Assembly (NCBI GenBank): GCA_021160885.1
Contig: JAGHBR010000542.1
Location: 1-23,332, forward strand
From: Caldisericaceae bacterium
Lineage (GTDB): Bacteria > Calditrichota > Calditrichia > Calditrichales > Calditrichaceae
DNA: 23,332 nt
Direction: 5' to 3'
Shown here: positions 1 through 8,396 of the stretch, in pieces
How the letters are laid out: each line of letters begins with the position of its first letter
Position numbering within the stretch: the stretch's first letter is position 1
The notes under the pieces: generated by a model
Database searches by the model: none
The model's input: only the letters and a program-made list of their open reading frames with translations
What the model was told of the DNA's origin: nothing
Position numbers and translations under genes: made by a program

Positions 1-27
1 AGATTTTTAATTTAAAATGTAATCATA

Positions 28-59
28 TTTGCATGCGCATTATTAAAATCATAATTTAG
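28..59 (+). promoter_or_regulatory. Candidate Bacteroidota-type promoter of the sensory operon
   Basis: TTTG at 28-31 is followed after exactly 20 nt by TAATTTAG at 52-59, about 25 nt before the ATG at 85. This fits the YTTG-N20-TAnnTTWG pattern found before five other transcription units in this window. In an AT-rich region a single match means little; the support comes from the repeated exact spacing. Confidence 0.5.
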
Positions 60-84
60 ATTTCTAACATAAAATAGTAAGCTT

Positions 85-1401
85 ATGGAAGAAAAAAAAA
101 GACAAACATTCTGGTTAATCTTGACGGCACTTGGGGTTTTCGTGCTGGCTGTTTATTTATATGTCCTTTTGTTTTCTGAGCCGGTTCCCAGAGAAATGGT
201 AAAATTGTATTACGTTGATAATATTTCTGAAACCCATCAACGATTGATCGATCGGTTTAATCAGCGTTACGCAGGACGAATTGAAGTCATTCCGGTCAAT
301 TTGCCCTTTAGTAAATTTTCCACAAACGAACGCAAGGAAATTTTAGCCCGCTCCTTGCGGAGTAAGAGCGAGCGTATCGATGTGTTTGCAGTGGATATCA
401 TCTGGACGCAGCGCTTTGCCAAATGGAGCCATCCGTTGGATGCCTATTTCAATGATTCACTGGTTGGTCGTTTTTTAAGCCAATCATTAAAAACCTGCTA
501 CTACAAGCAACATCTGATGGCGGCTCCGCTTTACCTGGACATCGGACTTTTTTATTATCGGGAAGATTTGTTAAAACAATTTACGGACTATGAGCAAATA
601 AAAAAGAAGCTAGCCCAAAGGCTTTCCTGGGATGATTTTTTGCAGTTGGGGCTCCGGCTTAAACAAAAAGGACGTCCGGTTTACCTTTTTCCGGCCAATA
701 ATTTTGAAGGCTTAATGTGCATCTTTTATGAATTATTAACGCCTGAACAAATAAATGACATTTTCCTGAATGATCCAATACATTTAAAGCGCCCCGAAGT
801 GGAAGCGGCATTATCTTACTTGCATGATTTAATTTACAAATACAAACTTTCTCCTAAGCAAATAACAAATTTCGATGATATAGGCTGTTACAATTTCCTG
901 TTACAAAATGATGGTTTTTTTGTTCGCGGCTGGCCTGGCTTTGAATTAAATGTTCAGCAATTTAATGAAACGCATGGTACAAGTGCCAAAGTTGGAGTAA
1001 TGGAAGTTCCTTATTTTAAAAGGCCTGAAACAAAAGCGGTTTACGGTGGTTGGAATTTAATGGTCGCCGAAAACTCTAAACACAAAGAAGAGGCTGTGAA
1101 GTTTATTAAATTTCTGCATGAGGAAGAAAATCAGAAGTTGTTATTTACATCAGGTGGCTACCTTCCCAGCCTGAAAAGTGTCTATGCCGATTCCGGGCTG
1201 ATGACACAATATCCGGAAATTAAAAAGCTTTACCGGTTATTGCAAAATGGACAGCATCGCCCCATGCGTAGTGATTATACACGAATTTCGGATATTCTTT
1301 CATTCTATTTCCACCAGTTTCTAAAAAATGAAATGACTATTCAGCAAGCCTTAGAGGCGGCTGAAAATGAGATCAATACGCAACAAACAGTTATTAATTG
1401 A
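85..1401 (+). CDS. Membrane-anchored extracellular solute-binding protein (family 1 type), probable sensor subunit
   Basis: The 438-residue protein has a basic N-terminus, one hydrophobic segment at about residues 10-30 and then a periplasmic-binding-protein fold. The segment carries no lipobox cysteine, so it is probably a signal anchor. Family-1 binding-protein features include a YYREDLL stretch near residue 157 and the C-terminal GGWNLMVAENSKHKEEAVKF region, followed by a GGYLPS motif. The gene overlaps or abuts a histidine kinase gene and a response regulator gene, and no permease gene is in the window. I infer that it presents a bound solute, perhaps a sugar or oligosaccharide, to the kinase rather than feeding an importer, as XylFII does for LytS in clostridia. 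The ligand cannot be read from sequence. The start ATG has only a weak ribosome-binding site but lies 25 nt behind a candidate promoter. Confidence 0.8.
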   Translation: MEEKKRQTFWLILTALGVFVLAVYLYVLLFSEPVPREMVKLYYVDNISETHQRLIDRFNQRYAGRIEVIPVNLPFSKFSTNERKEILARSLRSKSERIDVFAVDIIWTQRFAKWSHPLDAYFNDSLVGRFLSQSLKTCYYKQHLMAAPLYLDIGLFYYREDLLKQFTDYEQIKKKLAQRLSWDDFLQLGLRLKQKGRPVYLFPANNFEGLMCIFYELLTPEQINDIFLNDPIHLKRPEVEAALSYLHDLIYKYKLSPKQITNFDDIGCYNFLLQNDGFFVRGWPGFELNVQQFNETHGTSAKVGVMEVPYFKRPETKAVYGGWNLMVAENSKHKEEAVKFIKFLHEEENQKLLFTSGGYLPSLKSVYADSGLMTQYPEIKKLYRLLQNGQHRPMRSDYTRISDILSFYFHQFLKNEMTIQQALEAAENEINTQQTVIN

Positions 1402-1409
1402 GAAGGACC

Positions 1410-2912
1410 ATGAAACGAAATTTGGTCGAACACTTAAAAAAATATCATTTTGAATGGAAACATTTAGCCATTCTGTTCATGGTTCTTATCTTTTTTCAGA
1501 TAATTGTCTCTTACATTAATAAAATTTCGCTCCATCAATTGATTGAACAAACAGAGACCTGGTACAAACTGGATTCCGCAGAAAAAATTGCCAATTTGAC
1601 TTCCACTTCTCTTGAACTTTTAATGGAGACTAATCCAACTAAAAAGAAATACTCGGCCGAACAAAGACAGGAATTGATTCAAGCTTTCAACATCATCTTT
1701 TCGCAACAGATTTTACAGCAAAATATTCTTGAAGCATGTTTACTGGGGCAGCGCAATGGTCGGTATTACGCTATTGACAACGGACAGGATTTATTTGACC
1801 TTTTTTACGAGGGGAATCCAAAAGATTTTCAATCGGATGACAGGCACAAGCATGCCGTTGAACTATACAAGCAAATGGAAAGTGACATAAGACAGAAAGA
1901 ACAAATCATCAGTTTAGAAGAAAATCAGGTTTACAAAGTATTTGTGCCTTTCGTTCCCAGAGGCGAATACTTTGGAGCGTTGTACATGCAGCTAAAACCT
2001 GATCTGGGTTTTATTACCAGTCAGATTACGACTAATTACGATGAAATTGCGTTGATTTTTTCAGCCTTAATTCTATTTGGGCTATTGGCCATGTTTTACA
2101 TTTCGGCCTACACCGTTCGCGAAAGAGACGAAGCCCAGCAACTACTGTTTAAAGAACGCGAAAAATATATTAAAGAGCATATTGCCCATCAAAAAGAAGC
2201 CTTGTTTACCAAGCGAATTTACCACACGCACCACAAAGCCGAAAAGATTATGGGTTTTATTAAAGAAGATTTACAAAATCTGAATCAGGAAAATTTTGAA
2301 AAAATTCGCCTGCGAATTACCAAATACGCAAATTTTATCTCTCGTGTCATTTACGACATGAAATGGTACGATCCTCCGCTACAAACCATCCGTAGTCCCA
2401 TTTTTAGAACAAATTTGAATGAGGTTATTCGTTTTCTGGTAAATTCTATTTTTCAAAGGACATCAAAGCAAACGGAATCCATTCGTTTTGAATTGCTATT
2501 GGATGAAAAATTACCAGTGGTGCAGATCAACGAATTTGTTGTCTGGGAAATCATTGAACCTATCTTGCAGAACGCAATCGACCATAGTAATGTAAATCCC
2601 CTGTTTATTAAAATAGAGACAGCCTTTAACGACAAACAATCGATGGGATTAATAAAAATTTGCGACAACGGAAAAGGCATTTTGTCTGAATTGTTGGAAA
2701 AGGATCAAAATGGTGTGCAGCGTCTTTTTTTGGAAAATATTTCCACCAAGCAGGAAAGTCGAAAAACCGGTTATGGTTGTTATCTGTCTTTTCAAATTGC
2801 GCAACGTTGCGGCTGGCGTGTAACTGCCGAAAATCTCCCTTCAGGAGGCGCCTGTTTTTTAATCCAAATACCGTTTCCAAATCTTAAAAATAACCAGACA
2901 TCGAATCATTAA
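1410..2912 (+). CDS. Sensor histidine kinase with periplasmic domain
   Basis: This is a 500-residue inner-membrane kinase. TM1 lies at about residues 18-36, a roughly 185-residue extracytoplasmic domain follows, TM2 is at about 223-243, and a charged coiled-coil linker leads to the kinase core. The ATP-binding domain has an N-box (NAID, N388), a G1 box (DNGKG, D419) and a late GYG box. The phosphoacceptor region is unusual: there is no standard H-E-x-x-TPL. Three histidines (H272, H274, H275, in YHTHHKAEK) are the likely candidates. ATG at 1410 is preferred, with AGAAGGA just upstream; a TTG at 1398 overlapping the previous stop is the alternative. Its partner is presumably the regulator 18 nt downstream, and its input the binding protein upstream. 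Confidence 0.85.
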   Translation: MKRNLVEHLKKYHFEWKHLAILFMVLIFFQIIVSYINKISLHQLIEQTETWYKLDSAEKIANLTSTSLELLMETNPTKKKYSAEQRQELIQAFNIIFSQQILQQNILEACLLGQRNGRYYAIDNGQDLFDLFYEGNPKDFQSDDRHKHAVELYKQMESDIRQKEQIISLEENQVYKVFVPFVPRGEYFGALYMQLKPDLGFITSQITTNYDEIALIFSALILFGLLAMFYISAYTVRERDEAQQLLFKEREKYIKEHIAHQKEALFTKRIYHTHHKAEKIMGFIKEDLQNLNQENFEKIRLRITKYANFISRVIYDMKWYDPPLQTIRSPIFRTNLNEVIRFLVNSIFQRTSKQTESIRFELLLDEKLPVVQINEFVVWEIIEPILQNAIDHSNVNPLFIKIETAFNDKQSMGLIKICDNGKGILSELLEKDQNGVQRLFLENISTKQESRKTGYGCYLSFQIAQRCGWRVTAENLPSGGACFLIQIPFPNLKNNQTSNH

Positions 2913-2930
2913 AACAAGAGGGAATTGCCG

Positions 2931-4388
2931 ATGCGGTTTAATCAAAAAATCAACATTCTGCTAATCGAAGATGAAGAGTATGATGCCAGGCGTGTTCAAA
3001 AAACCATTGCGCCTTTGGCTGATCAGATTCGAATACAAAAAATTGTGGCGGACGGACAATCGGCCCTGGAAACTTTGCAAAAAGCGCCAAACCAATTTGA
3101 TGTTGTCATCATGGATTATCAGTTATTGGGCGGCATAACCGGTGAAAATTTAATCAGAAAGATTAAAGAGATTGATCCTACTTTGCAAATTATCGTCATT
3201 ACCAAAATGACTGTAAACATTACCGATTTCGATTTTGCCAACCGCTTAATTGAGGCCGGTGCCATGTGGTATTGCACTAAATACCCGGGCGACATTGAAG
3301 ATTTTATTTACCAGCCAACCGACTTCATCCTTAGCATTTTGAATGCTTTTGAGAAAAAACGATTACTAAAAAAAGAACAATCTTCCAAGCGTAAACTGGA
3401 ACAAAACATTAATCAAATCCTTAATGAAAAAGTTTTAATAGGAGAATCTGAAGCTATTCGGGAGTTACGAAAAAAAATTGAACGCGTTGCCCAACAGGAT
3501 TCAACAGTGCTGATTTTAGGAGAATCCGGAACTGGTAAAGAATTGGTAGCGACCCATCTTCATTATTTAAGCAAGCGCCGTTTTGAAAAATTTATGACAA
3601 TTAACTGTGGCAGTTTGCCTCATGAACTAATCGAAAGCGAACTGTTTGGTTTCGAAAAAGGTTCTTTTACCGGAGCAACCAATAAAAAAATCGGTTTGTT
3701 TGAAGCGGCCAATCACGGAACGGTCTTTTTGGATGAAATTGGTGAGCTGCCCATGTCGGCTCAAGTTAAGTTACTACGCGTTTTACAGGATGGCGAAATC
3801 GATAAGATCGGGCGTACGGTAAAGGTTAAAGTAGATGTTCGCGTTGTAGCGGCAACCAATAAAGACCTGGTTAAGGCGGTTCAACAAAAGAAATTCAGGG
3901 AAGACCTCTTTTACCGCTTGAATGTTATTAATCTCTACATTCCTCCATTGCGGGAAAGAAGAGAGGATATTCCTTTGTTGGTAGAATATTTCTTAAACTA
4001 TTTTGCTGACAATCTTGGCCTGGCGAGACCGCAAATCACTACCTCCGCCATGGATTACCTGAAAAGCTTTGATTGGCCTGGTAACGTAAGACAACTACAA
4101 AACGTCATTCAACGTTTGCTGTACAATGTGGATGGCCAGATCGACGTGGAAGATGTAAAAAATTCGTTAGGTCTTGCTCCTCAAAGCAAAATCAGTTCAG
4201 AGCAGGAAAATAGTTTTGTCTGGGATGCGGCCAATATTGCAGCCTGGCGTGATGTAGAAAAAGCTTTTAAGAAAAAATACTTCGAATTTGTGCGAAAACG
4301 GACCAGCAGCGATGCCGAAGCCGCCCGCCTGCTTGGACTTGCTCCCCCAAATTTTCATCGCATGTGTAAGGAATTGGGACTGAAGTAA
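2931..4388 (+). CDS. NtrC-family sigma-54-dependent response regulator
   Basis: The 485-residue protein has three parts. The receiver domain (1-125) has acidic residues E13/D14, phosphoacceptor D62, T91 and K117. The AAA+ sigma-54 interaction domain (about 160-395) has Walker A GESGTGKE (G197-E204), a GSFTGA loop at 244-249 in place of the usual GAFTGA, and Walker B D268-E269. A C-terminal Fis-type helix-turn-helix occupies about 445-485. It should activate sigma-54 promoters when phosphorylated by the adjacent kinase. ATG at 2931 has an AAGAGGGA ribosome-binding site 7 nt upstream, which is better than the TTG at 2925. The Ala-to-Ser change in the sigma-54 contact loop is conservative and probably tolerated. 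Target promoters are not evident in this window. Confidence 0.93.
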   Translation: MRFNQKINILLIEDEEYDARRVQKTIAPLADQIRIQKIVADGQSALETLQKAPNQFDVVIMDYQLLGGITGENLIRKIKEIDPTLQIIVITKMTVNITDFDFANRLIEAGAMWYCTKYPGDIEDFIYQPTDFILSILNAFEKKRLLKKEQSSKRKLEQNINQILNEKVLIGESEAIRELRKKIERVAQQDSTVLILGESGTGKELVATHLHYLSKRRFEKFMTINCGSLPHELIESELFGFEKGSFTGATNKKIGLFEAANHGTVFLDEIGELPMSAQVKLLRVLQDGEIDKIGRTVKVKVDVRVVAATNKDLVKAVQQKKFREDLFYRLNVINLYIPPLRERREDIPLLVEYFLNYFADNLGLARPQITTSAMDYLKSFDWPGNVRQLQNVIQRLLYNVDGQIDVEDVKNSLGLAPQSKISSEQENSFVWDAANIAAWRDVEKAFKKKYFEFVRKRTSSDAEAARLLGLAPPNFHRMCKELGLK

Positions 4389-4407
4389 AATTTGCCTGAA
4401 AAAAGTT

Positions 4408-4424
4408 AGAAAAAGCATTTTTCT
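4408..4424 (+). terminator. Weak A/T-only hairpin after the sensory operon
   Basis: AGAAAAA (4408-4414) and TTTTCT-containing TTTTTCT (4418-4424) form a perfect 7-bp stem with a 3-nt loop, directly after the regulator stop. The stem is almost entirely A-T and is followed by only two more T residues, so termination would be weak. It may simply be AT-rich sequence. Confidence 0.2.
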
Positions 4425-4492
4425 TTAATGAATTTTTTCTTAAATTATCTATATCTGTTTCTATTCTTTGAAATATTTGAGGGGAGTTTAAA

Positions 4493-5509
4493 ATGAGTGG
4501 CAAAATTATTACTTTAACCAGGCACATTATTGAAGAACAGCGCAAATATCCAACCGCAACCGGTAAGTTTACCGATTTGATGAACGACATTGCCTTTGCA
4601 GCCAAGTTGATCTCTTACCATGTCAATAAGGCCGGCTTACTGGATATTTTAGGTGAAGCCGGTTATACCAATGTTCAAGGCGAAGCCGTAAAAAAATTAG
4701 ATGAATTTGCCAATGAGACCTTAATCAAAGCCCTGGACCACAATGGCCATACTTGTGTGATGGCCTCTGAAGAATCAGAAGATATTATTCCGATTCCTGA
4801 TGAATATCCACTTGGTAAATACGTTGTCATATTCGATCCCCTGGATGGATCTTCCAATATTGATGTCAATGTAAGTGTGGGCACTATCTTTTCCGTTTAC
4901 CATCGTATTACACCAGAAGGAAGACCGGGTCGTGTGGAGGATTGTCTACAACCTGGAATAAAACAGATCTGTGCCGGTTATGTTGTTTATGGTTCCAGTA
5001 CCATGTTAGTTTACACTACAGGCAATGGGGTGTATGGCTTTACTTTAGATCCAAGTTACGGGGAATTTGTTTTGTCGCATCCGAATATTAGAATTCCCAA
5101 GAAAGGTAAAATTTACAGTTTAAATGAAAGCTACTATGCTTTTTGGGATGAACCGGTCAAACAATACGTACAATACATTAAACAGGTGGATGGCGATTCA
5201 AACCGTCCAATGAATTCACGCTACATCGGTTCGCTGGTGAGCGATTTCCACCGGAATTTGTTGTACGGTGGCATCTTTCTTTATCCACCGTCAAAAAAAG
5301 CGCCAAAAGGCAAATTGCGATTACTTTACGAAGCTAATCCTTTGGCTTTCATCGCGGAGCAGGCTGGTGGCAGAGCCATTGATGGTAAAAAGCGAATTCT
5401 GGAAATTGTTCCAACCAAATTACACCAGCGCACACCATTGTACATTGGCTCAGCAGATGACGTCTCGTTATTGGAGAAATTTTTAACCGGTAAAATGAAA
5501 ATCAGATAA
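4493..5509 (+). CDS. fbp: Class I fructose-1,6-bisphosphatase
   Basis: The 338-residue enzyme hydrolyses fructose-1,6-bisphosphate to fructose-6-phosphate in gluconeogenesis, in the cytosol. The class I metal and substrate signature FDPLDGSSNID is present with D115 and D118, together with an upstream EESED acidic cluster (about 92-96). The substrate-binding stretch YIGSLVSDFHRNLLYGG and the C-terminal LRLLYEANPLAFIAEQAGG are also present. Length is normal for the family. A strong GAGGGGAG ribosome-binding site (4479-4486) precedes the ATG. It lies 104 nt after the response regulator, with only a weak hairpin between them. I found no YTTG-N20-TAnnTTWG promoter here, so read-through from the sensory operon is possible, but the function gives no obvious link. 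Confidence 0.96.
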   Translation: MSGKIITLTRHIIEEQRKYPTATGKFTDLMNDIAFAAKLISYHVNKAGLLDILGEAGYTNVQGEAVKKLDEFANETLIKALDHNGHTCVMASEESEDIIPIPDEYPLGKYVVIFDPLDGSSNIDVNVSVGTIFSVYHRITPEGRPGRVEDCLQPGIKQICAGYVVYGSSTMLVYTTGNGVYGFTLDPSYGEFVLSHPNIRIPKKGKIYSLNESYYAFWDEPVKQYVQYIKQVDGDSNRPMNSRYIGSLVSDFHRNLLYGGIFLYPPSKKAPKGKLRLLYEANPLAFIAEQAGGRAIDGKKRILEIVPTKLHQRTPLYIGSADDVSLLEKFLTGKMKIR

Positions 5510-5519
5510 TTAGCTGGCG

Positions 5520-5551
5520 CTTGCTTAAATTTACTACCTTGCTTATATTTG
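5520..5551 (+). promoter_or_regulatory. Candidate Bacteroidota-type promoter of the asnS operon
   Basis: CTTG (5520-5523), a spacer of exactly 20 nt and TATATTTG (5544-5551) lie 48 nt before the asnS ATG. The -7 box is a full TAnnTTTG match; the -33 box differs from TTTG at one base. Confidence 0.55.
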
Positions 5552-5599
5552 GAACTCTTAAAGCGCTAACAGAAGCAGGAAAAAGGAAGGAAGAGGAAT

Positions 5600-6895
5600 A
5601 TGATACCTGTGATTCGCATCAGTCAATCAGCTCAGTACGAAAATCAGGAAGTGACGATTAAGGGCTGGCTTTACAATAAAAGGTCGAGCGGGAAAATACG
5701 CTTTTTGCTGGTTCGTGACGGATCAGCCATTATTCAATGTGTGGTAGTTAAAAACGAAGTATCGGATGATGTTTTCGAAAAAACCGATCTGTTGACTCAG
5801 GAATCTTCGTTGATTGTAACTGGTAAACTGGTGGCCGATAAACGTTCGCCATTAGGTTACGAAATGCACGTGACCGATCTGGAAATTGTCCAGATTGCGC
5901 AAGAATATCCCATCACCAAAAAAGAACACGGCATTGATTTTTTAATGGATCACCGGCATTTGTGGATCAGATCCAAACGTCAGCATGCCATTTTGCGCAT
6001 TCGGCACGAAATTATTAACGCTGCAAGGCAATTTTTCAATGAACGCGATTTTACTCTGGTTGATTCTCCCATTTTTACACCCAATGCTGCAGAAGGCACG
6101 ACCACGTTGTTTAAAACCGATTATTTTGGCAGTCCGGCTTATTTAACGCAAAGTGGTCAACTTTACGCCGAAGCGGCTTGTATGGCCTTTGGACGTGTTT
6201 ATTGCTTTGGCCCAACCTTTAGAGCAGAAAAATCCAAAACGAGAAGGCACTTAACGGAATTCTGGATGATTGAACCGGAAATGGCCTATTTTGATCTTCA
6301 GGATGACATGCAATTGGCTGAAGAATTTGTTTCGCACATTGTGCAAACCGTGCTTAAAAATCGAAAAGCCGAATTAGAAGTATTGGAAAGGGACACTAAA
6401 ATCCTTGAAAATACAGTTCCGCCATTTCCCAAAATCCATTACAACGAAGCGGTTGAGATCCTCAAAAAACACGGCGTTGATTTTCCTTATGGCGATGATT
6501 TTGGCGGGGCTGACGAAACCATTCTTTCTGAAGAATTTGACAAGCCGGTCATCATTCATCATTACCCGGCAGAAGTTAAGGCTTTTTACATGAAACGGGA
6601 CCCGGAGGAACCGCAATTTGCTCTGGCCATGGACATGCTGGCTCCGGAAGGCTATGGCGAAATTATTGGCGGCTCTCAGCGTGAAGATGACTACGATACC
6701 TTGTTGCAAAGGATTCGCGAACACAACTTAGATGAAGAAGCCTTTGCCTGGTACCTGGATTTGCGCAAATATGGTTCAGTACCGCATTCAGGCTTCGGGC
6801 TGGGTATTGAGCGTACCGTTGCCTGGATTACCGGAACTAAACACGTGCGCGAAACAATTCCATTTCCACGGTTGTTGCAACGAATTTATCCATAA
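5600..6895 (+). CDS. asnS: Asparaginyl-tRNA synthetase
   Basis: This 431-residue class IIb synthetase charges tRNA-Asn with asparagine. An N-terminal OB-fold anticodon-binding domain (about 1-105) contains the KGWLYNKRSSGKIRF region. The catalytic domain carries AEGTTTLF, the QSGQLYAEA segment typical of AsnRS as opposed to AspRS, motif 2 (TFRAEKSKTRRHLTEFWMIEPE) and motif 3 (GFGLGIERTV). The C-terminus ends in PFPRLLQRIYP, a shape common in archaeal-like and thermophile AsnRS. A purine-rich ribosome-binding site (AGGAAGAGGA) precedes the ATG. It heads a four-gene operon: the stop overlaps the next start by one base (TAATG). Confidence 0.95.
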   Translation: MIPVIRISQSAQYENQEVTIKGWLYNKRSSGKIRFLLVRDGSAIIQCVVVKNEVSDDVFEKTDLLTQESSLIVTGKLVADKRSPLGYEMHVTDLEIVQIAQEYPITKKEHGIDFLMDHRHLWIRSKRQHAILRIRHEIINAARQFFNERDFTLVDSPIFTPNAAEGTTTLFKTDYFGSPAYLTQSGQLYAEAACMAFGRVYCFGPTFRAEKSKTRRHLTEFWMIEPEMAYFDLQDDMQLAEEFVSHIVQTVLKNRKAELEVLERDTKILENTVPPFPKIHYNEAVEILKKHGVDFPYGDDFGGADETILSEEFDKPVIIHHYPAEVKAFYMKRDPEEPQFALAMDMLAPEGYGEIIGGSQREDDYDTLLQRIREHNLDEEAFAWYLDLRKYGSVPHSGFGLGIERTVAWITGTKHVRETIPFPRLLQRIYP

Positions 6896-7347
6896 TGAAA
6901 CGTTTAATCGGAGTAATCGGCGGACGTGAATGTTCGCCAGAAATTTGTAATATTGCCTATCAGGTTGGCAAATTGATTGCCCAGAACGGATTTGGATTGG
7001 TCTGCGGCGGCCGTAGCGGTGTGATGGAGGCGGCGGCCAGAGGCTGTGCTGAGCATGGTGGGTTAACTGTTGGAATCTTAACTGGTGAAGACAAATCAGA
7101 GGCCAATGCTTACATCCAGGTGGCCATTCCAACCGGATTGGGAATTGCACGTAATATCTTAGTTGTAAGAGCAGCCGAAGGTTTAATTGCCATTGACGGA
7201 TATTACGGAACGCTTTCGGAAATTGCTTTTGCTTTGCAACTGCAAAAACCATTGGTAGGCATTAGAACCTGGAATGTAGAGCCTGAAATGCCCACAGCCC
7301 AGAGCGCAGCAGAAGCCATGGAAAAACTTTTACAGTTAATGCCATGA
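6895..7347 (+). CDS. LOG-family / TIGR00725-type nucleotide-binding protein
   Basis: This 150-residue Rossmann-fold protein belongs to the Lonely-Guy / 'lysine decarboxylase-like' superfamily. Visible motifs are the N-terminal IGVIGGRECSPE loop, GGRSGVMEAAARG (38-50) and DGYYGTLSE (101-109). The last occupies the place of the family's PGGxGTxxE motif, keeping G-T-x-x-E but not PGG. Classical LOG proteins hydrolyse nucleoside 5'-monophosphates to free bases. This shorter branch is uncharacterised, so no activity is assigned. It overlaps asnS by one base and acyP by four, so it is translated as part of that operon. The neighbouring apt, a purine-salvage gene, would suit a base-releasing activity, but that is only context. 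Confidence 0.8.
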   Translation: MKRLIGVIGGRECSPEICNIAYQVGKLIAQNGFGLVCGGRSGVMEAAARGCAEHGGLTVGILTGEDKSEANAYIQVAIPTGLGIARNILVVRAAEGLIAIDGYYGTLSEIAFALQLQKPLVGIRTWNVEPEMPTAQSAAEAMEKLLQLMP

Positions 7348-7622
7348 AAAAATCATTACGTATTATTGTCAAAGGAAGAGTTCAGGGAGTAGGTTATCGC
7401 TGGTTCGCCCGGCAAGCCGCCCGCGAATTGGGCATTACGGGTTTCGTTCGCAATTTAATGAACGGCGATGTGGAAGTAGTGGCTCAGGGAGAAGAAGAAG
7501 TTCTGAACCAATTCATTCAAGAACTGAGCCAGGGACCAGCTTTTGCCTATGTTACGGACTTGAAAACCGAAGAATTGGATCTTCCAGAAGATCAGTACAA
7601 ATCATTCGAAGTTGCATTTTAA
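7344..7622 (+). CDS. acyP: Acylphosphatase
   Basis: This 92-residue cytosolic enzyme hydrolyses acyl phosphates such as acetyl- or carbamoyl-phosphate. The family core KGRVQGVGYRWFARQAA is present with catalytic R19, and GFVRNLMNGDVEV supplies catalytic N37. The 18-residue spacing between Arg and Asn matches the family. Its ATGA start overlaps the stop of the LOG-family gene, showing translational coupling. Length is standard. Confidence 0.95.
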   Translation: MKKSLRIIVKGRVQGVGYRWFARQAARELGITGFVRNLMNGDVEVVAQGEEEVLNQFIQELSQGPAFAYVTDLKTEELDLPEDQYKSFEVAF

Positions 7623-7634
7623 AAGGAACAATGC

Positions 7635-8162
7635 ATGAAAAAACAAATTGAACAATTGAAACAGGCCATTCGCGATGTGCCGGATTTCCCCAAAGAAGGG
7701 ATTCTTTTTAAAGACATTACGCCGGTTTTACAGGATGCCCAATTGTTTGCAACAGCCATAGAATTGTTTGCAAAGCAGACGGAAAATCTGGGTTTTGAAT
7801 TGATTGCAGCCATTGAATCACGAGGTTTTATTTTTGGCGCGGCTCTGGCTTTAAAACTGAATAAAGGTTTTGTTCCCATTCGAAAACCAGGCAAGTTACC
7901 TTACAAAACGTTTAAAGAAGAATATCAGCTGGAATATGGCACGGATGCGCTGGAGATTCATCAGGATGCCGTAACCCCAGGCCAGAAAGTTCTGTTAATT
8001 GATGATTTACTGGCAACAGGCGGTACGGCGCTGGCCTCGGCAAAATTAGTTGAACGGTGTGGAGGTAAGGTCGCTGCCATTTGCTTTTTGATTGAACTTA
8101 CTTTTTTAAACGGAATTCAAAAGCTTGGTAATTACCAGGTAAAAACGTTAATTAAGTTTTAG
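7635..8162 (+). CDS. apt: Adenine phosphoribosyltransferase
   Basis: The 175-residue purine-salvage enzyme converts adenine plus PRPP to AMP. The N-terminal IRDVPDFPKEGILFKDITPVL segment is typical of APRT, and the PRPP loop VLLIDDLLATGGTA sits at about residues 121-134. AAAGGAA at 7622-7627 sets the ATG at 7635 rather than the out-of-frame ATG at 7631. It is the last gene of the asnS operon, followed by a structured repeat rather than an obvious terminator. Confidence 0.96.
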   Translation: MKKQIEQLKQAIRDVPDFPKEGILFKDITPVLQDAQLFATAIELFAKQTENLGFELIAAIESRGFIFGAALALKLNKGFVPIRKPGKLPYKTFKEEYQLEYGTDALEIHQDAVTPGQKVLLIDDLLATGGTALASAKLVERCGGKVAAICFLIELTFLNGIQKLGNYQVKTLIKF

Positions 8163-8187
8163 ATAGCTTTGAAATAATAATTTTTAT

Positions 8188-8290
8188 TAAAAAACTCACC
8201 CCCTATTTCCCCCTCTCTTTTTTAAAGAGAGGGGGACGTAATGCATTGTTAATACAATGATTAACTATTATAGGGGGTGAGTAAAAAACT
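8188..8290. repeat. Nested inverted repeat, MITE- or REPIN-like element
   Basis: An outer perfect 13-bp inverted repeat pairs ACTCACCCCCTAT (8194-8206) with ATAGGGGGTGAGT (8270-8282). Inside it are a perfect 12-bp hairpin with a TTT loop (CCCCCTCTCTTT 8209-8220 with 8224-8235) and a second 6-bp hairpin, CATTGT/ACAATG (8244-8259). The single strand would fold as a three-way junction. Both edges carry the 9-mer TAAAAAACT (8188-8196 and 8282-8290). The left copy overlaps the repeat arm and the 9-mer is low-complexity, so it is only possibly a target duplication. There is no coding capacity. The design fits a small non-autonomous element mobilised in trans. Confidence 0.7.
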
Positions 8291-8396
8291 AAACCAAAGT
8301 GCAAAAAATATTCAAAATTTTTCGTTTTTTATGATTTTTTCAAAGGTTTCTTTTAGATAGTACTCATATTCATAAAACTCATCCAGGAGGAGCATT

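Noticed and set aside
5549..5566. Sigma-54 promoter upstream of asnS (GG-N10-GC at 5551-5564)
   Set aside because: Only the GG and GC dinucleotides fit well, the -12 element reads AAGC rather than TTGC, and the site overlaps a better -33/-7 type promoter before a housekeeping gene.
6374..7252. Minus-strand open frames opposite asnS and the LOG-family gene
   Set aside because: They are antisense shadows of well-supported genes with no domain features, start signals or plausible composition.
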